DNA of 64,000 nt from Gammaproteobacteria bacterium (GTDB taxonomy: Bacteria > Pseudomonadota > Gammaproteobacteria > Enterobacterales > Kangiellaceae). Below the pieces are notes generated by a model. That model did not search any database. It saw nothing but the letters and a program-made list of their open reading frames with translations, and was not told the DNA's origin. Within the stretch, counting starts at the first letter, position 1; each line of letters opens with the position of its first letter. A program made the position numbers and the translations under genes. Shown in pieces: positions 45,315 to 55,052 of the stretch. Location of the stretch: assembly GCA_013373375.1 (NCBI GenBank), contig JABXHY010000011.1, positions 24,323-88,322 on the forward strand, read 5' to 3'.

Positions 45315-47069
45315 CTAACGAGCCGGACTAATCGAGGGTTTGTAAGTGTAATAAGACTCGATGGTTTCTCGAGTTATAACGCCATAAATCTTTTCGGTCA
45401 TTGGCGCGGTTGTTCTAAAAACGTAAGCGGCATTATTATCGTCGCGTTCTAAGCTATCGAGTACTTCTTCTAAAGTTGCCTGTAAATAAACGGCAGAGAC
45501 ATTTTGACGTTCGGCAGGAATCTTAAATAGGTCAACAGTTTTGGGCATGGCTTCTTCCGACGATTCAATTTCAACCATATATCGAGCGAGATCGTTACCT
45601 GACATCAGGTAAACAGGAACATTGTCTTCTCTTATTAGTATCCAGCGAGGTTGACTTTCAAGAATTTGAGCGACATCAAGCAATCGGATTACCCGGTCGT
45701 GAACTGCAACCGACCGTTCCATTGCTCCGGCCACTGCCACTCGCCTCAAAAATTGAGTTAGAGGGTTAAATTTAACCTCCATCCCTTTAGCTTGCATCTG
45801 ACTATGAAAAATAGATTGCTGCTTGAAAACTTGGGAAACCATTAAGTTAGCTACAACTACCGAAAACATTCCTGGCAGAATAATGCCAGGGTTTGAGGTC
45901 AGCTCCAAAAGCGCCATTAGCGCTGCCAAAGGAGCTTGCAACACCGCGCTCATCATAGTGGCCATGCCGATCATGGCATAAAATGGGTAACTCGACGCAT
46001 GCTCTGGAAAGAGTATATTTCCAATGAATCCAATCATAGCCCCGGCCATCGCTCCAATGAAAAAGGATGGCCCAATGGTTCCTCCTGGCATAGACATTCC
46101 CGAACAGGCAATAGTGGCGACAAACTTCCCGATTAAGCAAAGCATTAATAAAATAATGCCATATTCTCCATGCAAAGTTGCATTGACTGAGTCATAACCA
46201 ATTCCCATGACTTGAGGGATTCCAATTGCAATGACGCCAACACATAAACCAGATAATGAACATTTAATCCAAATCGGCCAGGAAAATGTACGGCGAGTAA
46301 CGGCTGTCGTGGATGCGATGAAAAAAGATGCCAGGCAACCGATTAAAATTCCCATTAACATAAAATAGGGCATTTCCCAAAGCGACGTTAGCTCTAGTGG
46401 AGGGACGTCAAAGGCTACAGCATGTCCGAATACCATTCGGGACAATACTGCGCCCATCACTGATGCAAGAATGACTGGAATAAAGCTGGCAATGGTGTAT
46501 TCCATCATTACCACTTCCATGGCAAATATAACGCCCGCTAAAGGAGTGTTGAAACTTGCGCTAATTGCTGCAGCTGAACCGCATCCGACTAATGTTCGAA
46601 TACTGTTATTGGGAAGTTTCAGTCTTTGACCGAGCCAACTAGCACTTGCAGCACCAAGATGTATGCCAGGGCCTTCTCGCCCAACGGACATTCCCGATGC
46701 TAGTGATAATCCACCAATGAAAAACTGTGCAACAGCATTTTTCCAAGGAAGATACCCTTGGTGAAATGACATTCGCTCGAGCACGTGACCAACGCCCATT
46801 GCTCGTCTGTGTTTTGAAAGCTTTTGCAAAAAAGCGCCGACAATTAGGCCGCCAATAATTGGCATTCCGAGTCTAAATTCCCATGACAGACCTTCGAAAT
46901 CTCCAGCTTCTGTTTCTGGGTGCCATAGAACTATCCCGCTTTCGGTAAAAATGCGAAATAAAATATTTGAGGCACCGGCTAATATACCACTTGCTAAACC
47001 TACTAATGCAAGTAGCATCAACGCATCAACCGAACCGAGTCTTAGCCGGAGTGAGTCAATTAATGACAT
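45315..47069 (-). CDS. ClC-type chloride channel/transporter with C-terminal CBS region
   Basis: The 584-residue protein has the ClC core with about 12 membrane helices. The gating glutamate motif is SVGREGPGIHLGAAS, the proton-pathway glutamate is FNTPLAGVIFAMEVV, and the late GxFxP equivalent is MPGGTIGPSFFIG. The first filter motif GSGIP is not present; the matching place reads MGVGHVLERM. A CBS-like region of about 150 residues ends the protein. It is 8 bases upstream of hemJ, so the two are cotranscribed. Confidence 0.9.
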   Translation of the reverse strand: MSLIDSLRLRLGSVDALMLLALVGLASGILAGASNILFRIFTESGIVLWHPETEAGDFEGLSWEFRLGMPIIGGLIVGAFLQKLSKHRRAMGVGHVLERMSFHQGYLPWKNAVAQFFIGGLSLASGMSVGREGPGIHLGAASASWLGQRLKLPNNSIRTLVGCGSAAAISASFNTPLAGVIFAMEVVMMEYTIASFIPVILASVMGAVLSRMVFGHAVAFDVPPLELTSLWEMPYFMLMGILIGCLASFFIASTTAVTRRTFSWPIWIKCSLSGLCVGVIAIGIPQVMGIGYDSVNATLHGEYGIILLMLCLIGKFVATIACSGMSMPGGTIGPSFFIGAMAGAMIGFIGNILFPEHASSYPFYAMIGMATMMSAVLQAPLAALMALLELTSNPGIILPGMFSVVVANLMVSQVFKQQSIFHSQMQAKGMEVKFNPLTQFLRRVAVAGAMERSVAVHDRVIRLLDVAQILESQPRWILIREDNVPVYLMSGNDLARYMVEIESSEEAMPKTVDLFKIPAERQNVSAVYLQATLEEVLDSLERDDNNAAYVFRTTAPMTEKIYGVITRETIESYYTYKPSISPAR

Positions 47070-47227
47070 GAAGGACCCAGAAGTCTTTTATTTTTGATAA
47101 ATCCTATGGTTATTTTAAGTTTTGCTTGAGTATCCCGTTCTGCTTTCATTATAGTAGTGATTAAGGTGATTTGTGGAGTGGAATTTTCTCCGATTTCAAG
47201 GGTTTGTCGGCGTTTCTTCAAAAACTT

Positions 47228-47240
47228 GTTAAAATTTAAC
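47228..47240. promoter_or_regulatory. palindrome GTTAAA-A-TTTAAC upstream of the DUF6776-like gene
   Basis: Perfect 6-bp arms around one central A lie 44 bases before the start codon. This could be an operator or simply AT-rich promoter sequence. Confidence 0.25.
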
Positions 47241-47283
47241 TGTATCACTCGAAAATTCTACACCACCACAGAAAGAATTGAAT

Positions 47284-47982
47284 ATGTCGTCAGATTTAAT
47301 AGTTACACGCCGCCGCAGTCCAATTTGGTACGTTGGCTGGACGCTTGTTTTCCTTGTATTGCTGGTTATTACGTTTTATTTGGGTCGATTTGATAGTGCT
47401 GAAGAGCGAGAGTTGCTTGAGGAAGAGCGCAACATTCTTGTTAAGCAGGTTGAGGAAAACGAGCAACGCATCGCGGAGCTGGAACAGCAAACTATAGTGT
47501 TACAGAGTTCTGCGCAGGTTGATGCGACCGCCAGCGAGCAAATAATGGAAACAATTTCTAATCTTCAGCAAACCATAGAGTCGCTCGAAACCGAACTGTC
47601 TTTTTATCGCGGCATAATGGCACCAGAACTCGACGTCAAAGGGTTGCAAATAGCGGACTGGGTGGTTAAAAAAGGCATTTCGCCAAAAAGTTACAGTTTT
47701 CAGCTAGCGTTGACGCAAGTGAAGACTCACCAGGTATTTCTCAAAGGTGATGTAACGATTGTTGTGAAAGGTAAGCAAAATAATAAGACCGTCGAGAACA
47801 ATATTACCGATCTCAGCAATTTGAGCAGTAATGATCTTAAATTTACTTTTAAGTATTTTCAGAATATTAAAGGTGAGATTACTTTACCGGAAGGGTTTGA
47901 GCCTAAGTCTGTTGAAATAACCGCAGTAACGAGCGGACGTAATGGACAAACGGTCACCAAGCAATTTAATTGGCCAATATAG
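47284..47982 (+). CDS. DUF6776-like membrane-anchored coiled-coil protein
   Basis: This 232-residue protein has one N-terminal membrane helix (PIWYVGWTLVFLVLLVITFYL). A coiled coil follows (about residues 38-108, EERELLEEERNILVKQVEE), then a beta-rich C-terminal domain starting SFYRGIMAPELDVKGLQI. This arrangement matches DUF6776 proteins. I use ATG 47284 with AGAAAG upstream; a TTG six bases earlier is an alternative. It is commonly found next to a bactofilin gene, as here. Confidence 0.72.
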   Translation: MSSDLIVTRRRSPIWYVGWTLVFLVLLVITFYLGRFDSAEERELLEEERNILVKQVEENEQRIAELEQQTIVLQSSAQVDATASEQIMETISNLQQTIESLETELSFYRGIMAPELDVKGLQIADWVVKKGISPKSYSFQLALTQVKTHQVFLKGDVTIVVKGKQNNKTVENNITDLSNLSSNDLKFTFKYFQNIKGEITLPEGFEPKSVEITAVTSGRNGQTVTKQFNWPI

Positions 47983-48058
47983 TGTTGTCTTGGTTTTGAC
48001 GACTGAATAGTTCTGATTAACAGGACATTTAAAGTGTGAACCAGATGGGCGATACGAA

Positions 48059-48072
48059 AGCGTTTAAACGCT
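48059..48072. promoter_or_regulatory. 14-bp perfect palindrome upstream of the bactofilin gene
   Basis: AGCGTTTAAACGCT at 48059-48072 is self-complementary and lies about 140 bases before the bactofilin start, in a 231-base gap. It may be a protein-binding site; no T run follows it. Confidence 0.4.
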
Positions 48073-48213
48073 AAAGTGTTGGCCGATTTTGCCATTGCAA
48101 AAACCGCTTTACCCTTTAATGCAATTTCAATTATGGTTGCCTGACAGTTCTTGAGCTGCGAGCATTAGCCCAAGTTAAAAAAGATGTGAGGCACGGGAGC
48201 AATAGGAAACGAT

Positions 48214-48750
48214 ATGTTTGGTAATAGACGCAAGAATTCACAGCAAAAAGTTCGTCCAAAAGCTGGAGCAGCCGACACGTTGATCACTCGCGAGACGCGA
48301 ATAACTGGAGACATCCATTTCAAGGGCGTGCTTTATATTGACGGACACGTAATCGGCAATATAACCGCAGATGAACACGAAATGTCGCTCTTAACGATTG
48401 GTAAGCATGGAAAAGTTGAGGGTGAAGTGGAGGTTCCACATGTCATTATCTTAGGTCGAGTAGAAGGTGATGTTCACGCTAGCGAGCATATTGAGCTGGA
48501 AAACTCTTCCCATGTTGAAGGTGATGTTTACTATAAACTCATAGAAATGGCGATGGGAGCAGAAGTAAACGGCAAAATGGTTCATCAAGATGACAGCCCT
48601 AAATTGCTTAATCACGATAATCAAGAGAAGTCATCGAAAAACCACAGTCCACAAAGCTCGAACGGAAAGGACTCAAAAGCTTCCAAGCCAGGTGCAGCAA
48701 TGGATGTAGAAGAAAGTAGCGAACCTAAGGCAGCATCTTCGAGCAATTAA
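48214..48750 (+). CDS. bactofilin (polymer-forming cytoskeletal protein)
   Basis: The 178-residue protein has the bactofilin beta-helix (about residues 22-125), with repeats TRITGDIHFKGVLYIDGHVIGNI, LTIGKHGKVEGEVEV and ILGRVEGDVHASEHIEL. A Ser/Lys-rich disordered tail of about 50 residues follows. Bactofilins assemble without nucleotide and often scaffold cell-wall enzymes, fitting the M23 peptidase nearby. The neighbour upstream is the DUF6776-like protein. Confidence 0.9.
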   Translation: MFGNRRKNSQQKVRPKAGAADTLITRETRITGDIHFKGVLYIDGHVIGNITADEHEMSLLTIGKHGKVEGEVEVPHVIILGRVEGDVHASEHIELENSSHVEGDVYYKLIEMAMGAEVNGKMVHQDDSPKLLNHDNQEKSSKNHSPQSSNGKDSKASKPGAAMDVEESSEPKAASSSN

Positions 48751-48801
48751 GTTATCGAAATAGAAAGCCCATCATAGTTTAAGAACTTATTATAAGAACT
48801 A

Positions 48802-48839
48802 AGCGAGCTTTAAAATGTTTATGAGCTCGCTATTATTTT
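48802..48839 (+). terminator. probable terminator after bactofilin
   Basis: AGCGAGCT at 48802-48809 pairs with AGCTCGCT at 48824-48831 (8 bp, 14-base loop), followed by an A/T stretch ending TTTT. The loop is long, so strength is uncertain. Confidence 0.6.
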
Positions 48840-48840
48840 G

Positions 48841-48891
<51 letters not shown>

Positions 48892-49016
48892 TGTAATTGG
48901 CGGCAAATATCTTTAGTTGCCCATTGAATTCATCTGATATTACCCCCAACTAATTCGACATAGCGAAAGCGTGTGAGCGTTAAATGAGTATCTTATTCAT
49001 TACCGAAAGCTTGGTG

Positions 49017-49046
49017 TTGGGTTTATCTCAAGCTTCTCGGTATAAT
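49017..49046 (+). promoter_or_regulatory. erpA promoter with overlapping inverted repeat
   Basis: A perfect -10 TATAAT is at 49041-49046, with TTGGGT at 49017-49022 as -35 (18-base spacer). Inverted AAGCTTG (49007-49013) and CAAGCTT (49029-49035), extended by CCGA and TCGG outside, bracket the -35. This would fit an operator. Confidence 0.65.
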
Positions 49047-49095
49047 AGGGCTATTAAAACAAGTGTCGCGAGACAGAAGTTAGAGAGTAGATATA

Positions 49096-49446
49096 ATGAG
49101 CGAGAGTCAAGCCATGCCTGATTTACTTCAGGTTACAGACGCTGCAAGTGCAAAGGTGGTGGAACTTTTAGAAGATGAAGATAATAAAGATCTTCATCTA
49201 AGAGTTTATGTGACTGGAGGGGGATGCTCAGGCTTTCAATATGGATTTAAGTTTGATGATCAAACCACCTCTGATGATACTCGCATTACACGAGGCGGAA
49301 TGACTCTATTGGTTGACCCCTTAAGTATTCAGTACTTGGCAGGGTCAACAGTTGATTACATCGATGGACTTGAAGGCGCTCGTTTTGTTGTCAATAATCC
49401 AAATGCAACTGCTACATGCGGTTGTGGCGCCTCGTTCTCTGTTTAG
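49096..49446 (+). CDS. erpA: iron-sulfur cluster insertion protein ErpA
   Basis: This 116-residue A-type carrier delivers Fe-S clusters to apo-proteins. The three ligand Cys are in [13 protein letters not shown] and in [32 protein letters not shown] is the family pattern. In E. coli it is under IscR and is needed for isoprenoid synthesis; lipA in this window is also an Fe-S client. It converges with anmK. Confidence 0.96.
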   Translation: MSESQAMPDLLQVTDAASAKVVELLEDEDNKDLHLRVYVTGGGCSGFQYGFKFDDQTTSDDTRITRGGMTLLVDPLSIQYLAGSTVDYIDGLEGARFVVNNPNATATCGCGASFSV

Positions 49447-49487
49447 TTTATTTAATCGCACCAATATTCTTGCAGGGTAATAAGCTT

Positions 49488-50606
49488 TTAAGCTCTAAAT
49501 ATGTTACCCATTAAAACAGGACGTTCTGCTCCGGTCACACTTCGATAATCGAGCCTATTTTCTGAAAGCCTTTGATGAGCCAGCCAAGCGAAAGTTGTTG
49601 CTTCAATAAAGTCACTGGGAACCCCAAGATCCGACAAGGCGTCGCATGGCGTAGAGCCTATTTGTTTTTTAATGCGCTGAATTAAGTGAGCGTTATGAAA
49701 TCCTCCACCGCAGACGAGTAACTGGTCGCAGCTTGCTGGGAGTCGACTTATATGATCTCCAATTGTAATGGCCGATAGCTCAGCTAGAGTAGCTTGAATG
49801 TCTTCCGGCGCTGCTGGATCGGCACCTTTTAATTTTTGTTCCAACCATTTAGCATCAAAATATTCTCTTCCAGTACTTTTGGGGGCAGGCATTTTGAAAT
49901 AGGGATCGGCCAACATATGCTTGAGCAGCTCTTGATGGACGAGGCCGGATGCAGCCCAATTTCCATTTTCATCATATGCCTTACCAAGATGTTTGTTGAT
50001 CCAGTAGTCCAATAATGCACTCGCGGGGCCAGTATCGAAGCCCATGACCTGACCTGCATTTCGAGGAAGCCAAGTTATATTGGCAATTCCACCTAAATTA
50101 AGAATAACGCGGTTTTGGTCGTTACTGCCCAATAACCATTGATGAAATAAAGGAACTAATGGTGCTCCTTGCCCGCCGGCGGCCATGTCCATGCGACGAA
50201 AGTCAGCAATACTTGTGCAACCAGTGTGAAAAGCGATGACATTAGGATCGCCAATTTGAAGACTGAAATGATCCATTCCCTGTGGTCGATGACGAATAGT
50301 TTGTCCGTGACTCCCTATAGCTTTAACTTGGGAAAGCTCAATGTTGAGTTCTGAACAAAGTTGTTGAGCTGCCTGTGCAAACGCAAGCCCTACTTTATGA
50401 TCAAGGTGGCCCAGACGATCGATTCGTTGCGATCCTAAAGATGCGGCTGGTTGAGAGAGCTCTAGAATTTCTTCGCGCGTTTTTTCTGAATAATTGAAAG
50501 TTTTCCCGCCCAAGTATTCGAAAGTATCATTCGAAATTTGAGCGGCAATGGCATCTATGCCATCGGCGCTAGTACCGGAAATCAAACCGATAAAAATATT
50601 ATCCAC
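49488..50606 (-). CDS. anmK: anhydro-N-acetylmuramic acid kinase
   Basis: The 372-residue kinase recycles anhydro-MurNAc from the cell wall. GLISGTSADGIDAIAAQI is the N-terminal phosphate loop. GSHGQTIRHRP and LNLGGIANITWLP follow, then LLVCGGGFHNAHL. It starts with GTG at 50606 with GAGGAA upstream and sits 12 bases after the M23 gene, so recycling and cleavage are encoded together. Confidence 0.96.
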   Translation of the reverse strand: MDNIFIGLISGTSADGIDAIAAQISNDTFEYLGGKTFNYSEKTREEILELSQPAASLGSQRIDRLGHLDHKVGLAFAQAAQQLCSELNIELSQVKAIGSHGQTIRHRPQGMDHFSLQIGDPNVIAFHTGCTSIADFRRMDMAAGGQGAPLVPLFHQWLLGSNDQNRVILNLGGIANITWLPRNAGQVMGFDTGPASALLDYWINKHLGKAYDENGNWAASGLVHQELLKHMLADPYFKMPAPKSTGREYFDAKWLEQKLKGADPAAPEDIQATLAELSAITIGDHISRLPASCDQLLVCGGGFHNAHLIQRIKKQIGSTPCDALSDLGVPSDFIEATTFAWLAHQRLSENRLDYRSVTGAERPVLMGNIFRA

Positions 50607-50618
50607 GGGTATTCCTCA

Positions 50619-52046
50619 TCAATTTGCTGCTGCGAGAGAATTGAGTCTCTGATAAGCCTCAAGGCTGGCGAGCAAAGGCTCACTCTTTTTCTGAAATCTT
50701 TCTTTTTCGCTAGAATTAACTGGCTGAGCTTCAGGTAACTTTACCGTTCGTGGATTTCGGTGCACCCCATTAACCACGAACTCATAATGTAAGTGAGGGC
50801 CCGATACTAATCCAGTAGCTCCAACATAACCTATTACTTGCCCTTGCTTGACTCGCTTGCCATAACTCACTGCTCTGCGAGACATATGCAGGTACTTTGT
50901 AACTATGCTATTACCATGTTGTATAAACACGTATTTACCATTGTACTGGTTGGAAGATGAGGCAATTACTTTGCCGTCACCTGCTGCATATATTGGGGTG
51001 CCAACGGGAGCTGCGTAATCAATACCTCGGTGCGCCCGGCGTTTCTTCAAAACGGGGTGTAAGCGACCTGGGTTAAAATTTGAGCTTATGTACATGAAGT
51101 TAACCGGAGCGCGCAAAAAAGCTTTACGCATACTGTTACCTTCGGGGGTGAAATAGTTGGCTTCGCCATCTTTATCAGTATAACGAACCGCTCGATAAAT
51201 ATTACCTTGATTAACGAATTGCGCGGCAACAATTTCACCATCGCCAATGTATTCTCCATCCAGGTATTTCGTTTGATAAATTAGAGCAAAGCTATCGTTT
51301 TTTCGAACATCCAGCACAAAGTCGATATCCCAACCGAAAATATTGGCTAGTTTCACAATTAGGTTGTCACTGAGTCCCGCCTGTTTCCCTGCACTAAAAA
51401 GAGAGTCGTTAATGCTTCCTGAAGCAAATGCTTGGCGAATTTCTATTGGTCGTTTTTTTAACTCTGCGACAAACTCTTCGCCTTCTCTTTTAATTTGTAG
51501 TGTTTCGTTGACAGCGATTGTGTAGTAGAGAGTCTGTAATTGATTATTTTTATCTGTTCCAAACAATAAATGCTGTCCAGGCCTAATTTTTCTTAAAGTT
51601 TCCTCCGCTACGGGATCCTTCGTTACTAGATAAACGTCACGAGCTGAAAAGCCATTGCGTTTGAAAATTGCCGAAAGAGTATCGCCTGAGCGAACGGTCA
51701 CTTCCTTTTCGGTGATCAACTCTTCGTTTGGCTTGGGGTTATCCGGAAGCATTTGTGGGGCTTCAACCAGCTTGTCACTCCATTTCAGAGGAAGCTCTAA
51801 ACGCTCTCCATTCGCTATAAACTTTGGTTCATCACTAGTAAGCGGTTCTGAAAAGCTTGCTTGATTTTCATCTGCAGTAATAGGAGGAATAGTATCTTCG
51901 TCTCCACTGGCAAGTGCAATTGCTAGTAAAGTAATCCCGCCTGCGACAGCAGAAATTTCACCCCATCGCAATTTCAAATGATGAAATAGGCGGGCAGTGG
52001 GAAAATTTCGTTTAATTCTAGATGATTTATAATCCTGCTTTATCAT
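50619..52046 (-). CDS. mepM: M23 family murein endopeptidase (MepM-like) with LysM-like region
   Basis: The 475-residue protein has one N-terminal membrane anchor and a LysM-like/OapA-type region (VRSGDTLSAIFKRNGFSARDVY). The C-terminal LytM domain has zinc ligands in RAHRGIDYAAPVGTPIY (HxxxD) and SGPHLHYEF (HxH). It cleaves D-Ala-mDAP crosslinks to allow wall growth. I use ATG 52046; a TTG at 52079 would add 11 residues but has no properly spaced ribosome site. It is cotranscribed with anmK and divergent from tyrS. Confidence 0.92.
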   Translation of the reverse strand: MIKQDYKSSRIKRNFPTARLFHHLKLRWGEISAVAGGITLLAIALASGDEDTIPPITADENQASFSEPLTSDEPKFIANGERLELPLKWSDKLVEAPQMLPDNPKPNEELITEKEVTVRSGDTLSAIFKRNGFSARDVYLVTKDPVAEETLRKIRPGQHLLFGTDKNNQLQTLYYTIAVNETLQIKREGEEFVAELKKRPIEIRQAFASGSINDSLFSAGKQAGLSDNLIVKLANIFGWDIDFVLDVRKNDSFALIYQTKYLDGEYIGDGEIVAAQFVNQGNIYRAVRYTDKDGEANYFTPEGNSMRKAFLRAPVNFMYISSNFNPGRLHPVLKKRRAHRGIDYAAPVGTPIYAAGDGKVIASSSNQYNGKYVFIQHGNSIVTKYLHMSRRAVSYGKRVKQGQVIGYVGATGLVSGPHLHYEFVVNGVHRNPRTVKLPEAQPVNSSEKERFQKKSEPLLASLEAYQRLNSLAAAN

Positions 52047-52273
52047 ATTTTTTCTGAATACAGCTTTTTGGGAATACAACTTTCCACTACTTCCCGCTAG
52101 AATGACGACCTTATTAAAAATAGATCGTCCACAAGTTTTGCGCCAATGGCAAAGTAATTGACAGTGTACCCAAATGTTACTCGCTTGTGGAGAGTGTTGG
52201 GCGTCTAAGAGTGAAATTAATTATTTGGTTATTTTTGAACCATATTTTGAACAGATTATGTTAGGAGTAAGTC

Positions 52274-53470
52274 ATGAGTGACTTTAATAATGCGCTGGAT
52301 GAAATAAAACGTGGCGCAGATGAAATTTTAGTCGAAGATGAGTTGGTCGAGTTACTGAAGTTGAACCGCCCTTTAAAAATAAAGGCTGGATTCGACCCAA
52401 CTGCGCCTGACTTGCACCTCGGTCACACCGTTTTAATCAATAAAATGCGTCAGTTCCAACTATTGGGACATCAAGTAGTGTTTTTGATTGGTGATTTCAC
52501 GGGCATGATAGGTGATCCAACAGGAAAGAGTGCAACTCGGCCTCCTCTTACTGCAGAAGATGTCGCTAGAAATGCCGAAACGTACAAAGAACAAGTATTT
52601 AAAATCTTAGATCCTGAAAAAACCACCATTGCTTTCAATTCCGAGTGGTGTGAAAAACTCGGTGCTGCAGGTATGTTAAAGCTGGCTTCTCACCAAACAG
52701 TTGCCCGGATGTTGGAGCGAGACGACTTTAAAAAACGCTACGGTAACAATCAGTCGATCGCGATTCACGAATTTATGTACCCATTAGTTCAGGGATACGA
52801 CTCAGTTGCTCTGGAGTGCGACATAGAACTTGGTGGCACGGATCAAAAGTTTAACTTGCTCATGGGACGAGAGTTACAAAAAGATTATGGATTAAAGCCA
52901 CAAGTCGTTATCACCATGCCGCTGTTAGAAGGGTTGGATGGCGTTCAGAAAATGTCCAAATCGTTAGGTAATTACATTGGAATAACGGATGCTCCAGGAG
53001 AAATGTTTCAAAAAGTGGTATCAATTCCAGACAGTTTAATGTGGCGCTACTTTGAATTATTGTCCTTTCGTCCATTAGCAGAGATAGATGCTTTAAAAGC
53101 GTCTATTGACGATGGGGCAAACCCCAGAGATATCAAAATTGAATTGGCTCGAGAAATTGTTGCTCGGTTTCATGGAGAAGAGGCTGCTGCAAACGCGCAC
53201 AAAGGTGCGGGCAATATCGTTAAAGAAGGGGAGATTCCCGCAGACTGTCCCGAAGTTAATGTTTCATTAGAAGGCGCCGATTCGCTCCCAATAGGGCGTG
53301 TTATAAATCAGGCGAATCTAGCAAGCAATTCTGCGCAGGCAAAAGATATGTTAAAGAATGGCCGCGTAAAAGTTGATTGGAATGTTATTGAGCCTTCATT
53401 AATGTTGAAAGCTGGGTCTTATTTAATTCAGGCCGGTAAAAAGAAGATTGCCAAAGTAACCATTGCATAA
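52274..53470 (+). CDS. tyrS: tyrosyl-tRNA synthetase
   Basis: The 398-residue class Ic synthetase has HIGH-type [14 protein letters not shown] and KMSKS in [15 protein letters not shown], plus a C-terminal S4 domain ([21 protein letters not shown]). The KMSKS form and length place it in the TyrRZ-type group rather than the E. coli KFGKT type. AGGAG lies 7 bases before the ATG. A strong terminator follows. Confidence 0.97.
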   Translation: MSDFNNALDEIKRGADEILVEDELVELLKLNRPLKIKAGFDPTAPDLHLGHTVLINKMRQFQLLGHQVVFLIGDFTGMIGDPTGKSATRPPLTAEDVARNAETYKEQVFKILDPEKTTIAFNSEWCEKLGAAGMLKLASHQTVARMLERDDFKKRYGNNQSIAIHEFMYPLVQGYDSVALECDIELGGTDQKFNLLMGRELQKDYGLKPQVVITMPLLEGLDGVQKMSKSLGNYIGITDAPGEMFQKVVSIPDSLMWRYFELLSFRPLAEIDALKASIDDGANPRDIKIELAREIVARFHGEEAAANAHKGAGNIVKEGEIPADCPEVNVSLEGADSLPIGRVINQANLASNSAQAKDMLKNGRVKVDWNVIEPSLMLKAGSYLIQAGKKKIAKVTIA

Positions 53471-53491
53471 ATCTCTTGATTAAAAAAATGT

Positions 53492-53519
53492 AAAAGCTGC
53501 TTTGGAGCAGCTTTTTTTT
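53492..53519 (+). terminator. terminator after tyrS
   Basis: A 10-bp stem (AAAAGCTGCT at 53492-53501, AGCAGCTTTT at 53506-53515) with loop TTGG runs into T residues. Confidence 0.93.
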
Positions 53520-54094
53520 GCACTATTGCAAAGCAAATTAGTGTGTTTATTGTTCTTTTTGTGCGATTAGTAATCAATTGTCGGTATTTTGCAATCGAAT
53601 GTCGTTTTTCTACAACCCATTTTACTCGAGCTAATCGTTTACTCTCGATAGGATAGCAACTGTCAACGGAGCAGGAAATTATTTGGTCTAAGGATAGAGT
53701 TTTTTACACGCTAAGGAATGCCCTGCAAATTGACAGAGTTTAGGGAGTTGAACAATAGGATCACAGGACGTGAAGGAAAATCGCAGGAAGTGTAGGAAAA
53801 TTGGAGTGGGGTATTATGACTAAGGAATGCAATTATTCAGCGAAGGACTGTCACTCCAAAATTAGGTTCAAAGGCAATAACTCAACGAAGTCTCGGCTTA
53901 AGCCTCGGCCGAGCGCTTCTTTCTTCAGTAATTTTCATTCGATATTAAGCACTTATTTAACAGTGAATCACCTATTAACTTATTACTTTGTTAAGGTGAA
54001 AGCGTGGCAGGTCATGAACGATCAAGTTGTGAAAACTACCAAATTTTCTTATGAAACCCATGTTAAAATATCGCAAAATTGGAAGTTACTATAA
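53520..54094. other. gap before the CxxC paralogue array
   Basis: No convincing gene. A frame from TTG 53801 (or ATG 53816) to a TAA directly before the first paralogue's ATG encodes up to 97 residues. It has odd composition and no recognised domain. A GGCTTAAGCC palindrome lies at 53895-53904 within a longer CTCGGC/GCCGAG hairpin (53892-53913). The promoter of the array should be here, but no clear -35/-10 pair stands out. Confidence 0.35.
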
Positions 54095-54991
54095 ATGAAT
54101 ATCATGACTCGGATTTTATTGACAGCGCTACTTGGATTATCTTGTTATTGGGCAAAAGCGGATTTTTATTACCAAAACTCGATTTACATCAATTGCGCTG
54201 GCTGCAGTTCCAACAGCGCCTACTCGGCTGCAGCCAGAAATCATTTTACTAATTCACTTTCTCAACCAACTGTGCAGCAACGTTATGTTGTACGAGGAAT
54301 GGCTAATATTAAAGCGGTCAATGTATTCAGAAATATAAGAGAAGATGAATATGTCCGCTTCCCAAGGTATCCAATCGAACCGATTGAACCAACGCAGCCT
54401 CGAATTACCACATTTATAAGTAATGTAACCGCACAGGAAAGGGCCTTTTACGACGACTATGTGACGCCAATGGTTTGGTATTTGGAGCCTTGGTATATTT
54501 TAGAGCCAGAAGAAATTAAGAAAAAACCAAACTTGTTAGAGTTAGACCGCGTACCTTTTAATTTTTATCCTGAAGTTGGTATAACTAATAACATCAGGGA
54601 TGAAATCAATCGACTGCTATTTTTAAAGGAAGATTTCAACCCATTCTTGTTCGCAGAATCAAAGGCAAAAGTTAAGTTCTCATCCGCCAATGGATATACT
54701 CTTTACGCGTATAACTTTAACTTGTCGAGTACTCATGATTGGAAAGTTGCACTCTACTATGACTCTGAACAAGAGCAGGTTTTCGACTCTAATAGCAATC
54801 CAATTAACTATGTGGACACTTTGCCTAATGGGGCTGATTGCTTGCACGGTTATGAGTTTAAAGTCTGCATGAAATACCATAATTCGATAGGTTACTATGG
54901 AGACTATTTTTCATTGCCATTTTTCAGAAGGCCTGGACCAATTAGGCCGCCAAGTTGTCTTCCGGGACAAACCTGCAATTCAGGAGAGTAG
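54095..54991 (+). CDS. secreted CxxC protein, paralogue 1 of the tandem family
   Basis: The 298-residue product has a signal peptide (cleaved about AKA/DF). The mature N-terminus contains YINCAGC followed by 12 residues and His (C-x2-C-x12-H). Later come NPFLFAES, a Cys pair spaced C-x8-C (ADCLHGYEFKVC) and a C-terminal PPSCLPGQTC (C-x5-C). Six mature Cys suggest three disulfides or a metal site. Length, order of motifs and YVV.. patches are shared with the next two genes. GGAAG precedes the ATG, and a second ATG lies at codon 4. I know no named family. It is not CxxCH, so haem attachment is unlikely. Confidence 0.75.
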   Translation: MNIMTRILLTALLGLSCYWAKADFYYQNSIYINCAGCSSNSAYSAAARNHFTNSLSQPTVQQRYVVRGMANIKAVNVFRNIREDEYVRFPRYPIEPIEPTQPRITTFISNVTAQERAFYDDYVTPMVWYLEPWYILEPEEIKKKPNLLELDRVPFNFYPEVGITNNIRDEINRLLFLKEDFNPFLFAESKAKVKFSSANGYTLYAYNFNLSSTHDWKVALYYDSEQEQVFDSNSNPINYVDTLPNGADCLHGYEFKVCMKYHNSIGYYGDYFSLPFFRRPGPIRPPSCLPGQTCNSGE

Positions 54992-55052
54992 CTATTTACT
55001 AATAGCTGTCAACTCTTTGCAATTGAACGAATAGATTTGAAAATTAAATAAC

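Noticed and set aside
47859..48095. Reverse-strand frame of 78 codons below the DUF6776-like gene
   Set aside because: It mostly overlaps a well-supported gene on the other strand and shows no domain or ribosome site.
54164..54260. CxxC motif as a c-type haem site
   Set aside because: The residue after the second Cys is Ser, Thr or Gln, not His; the conserved His is 12 residues later.
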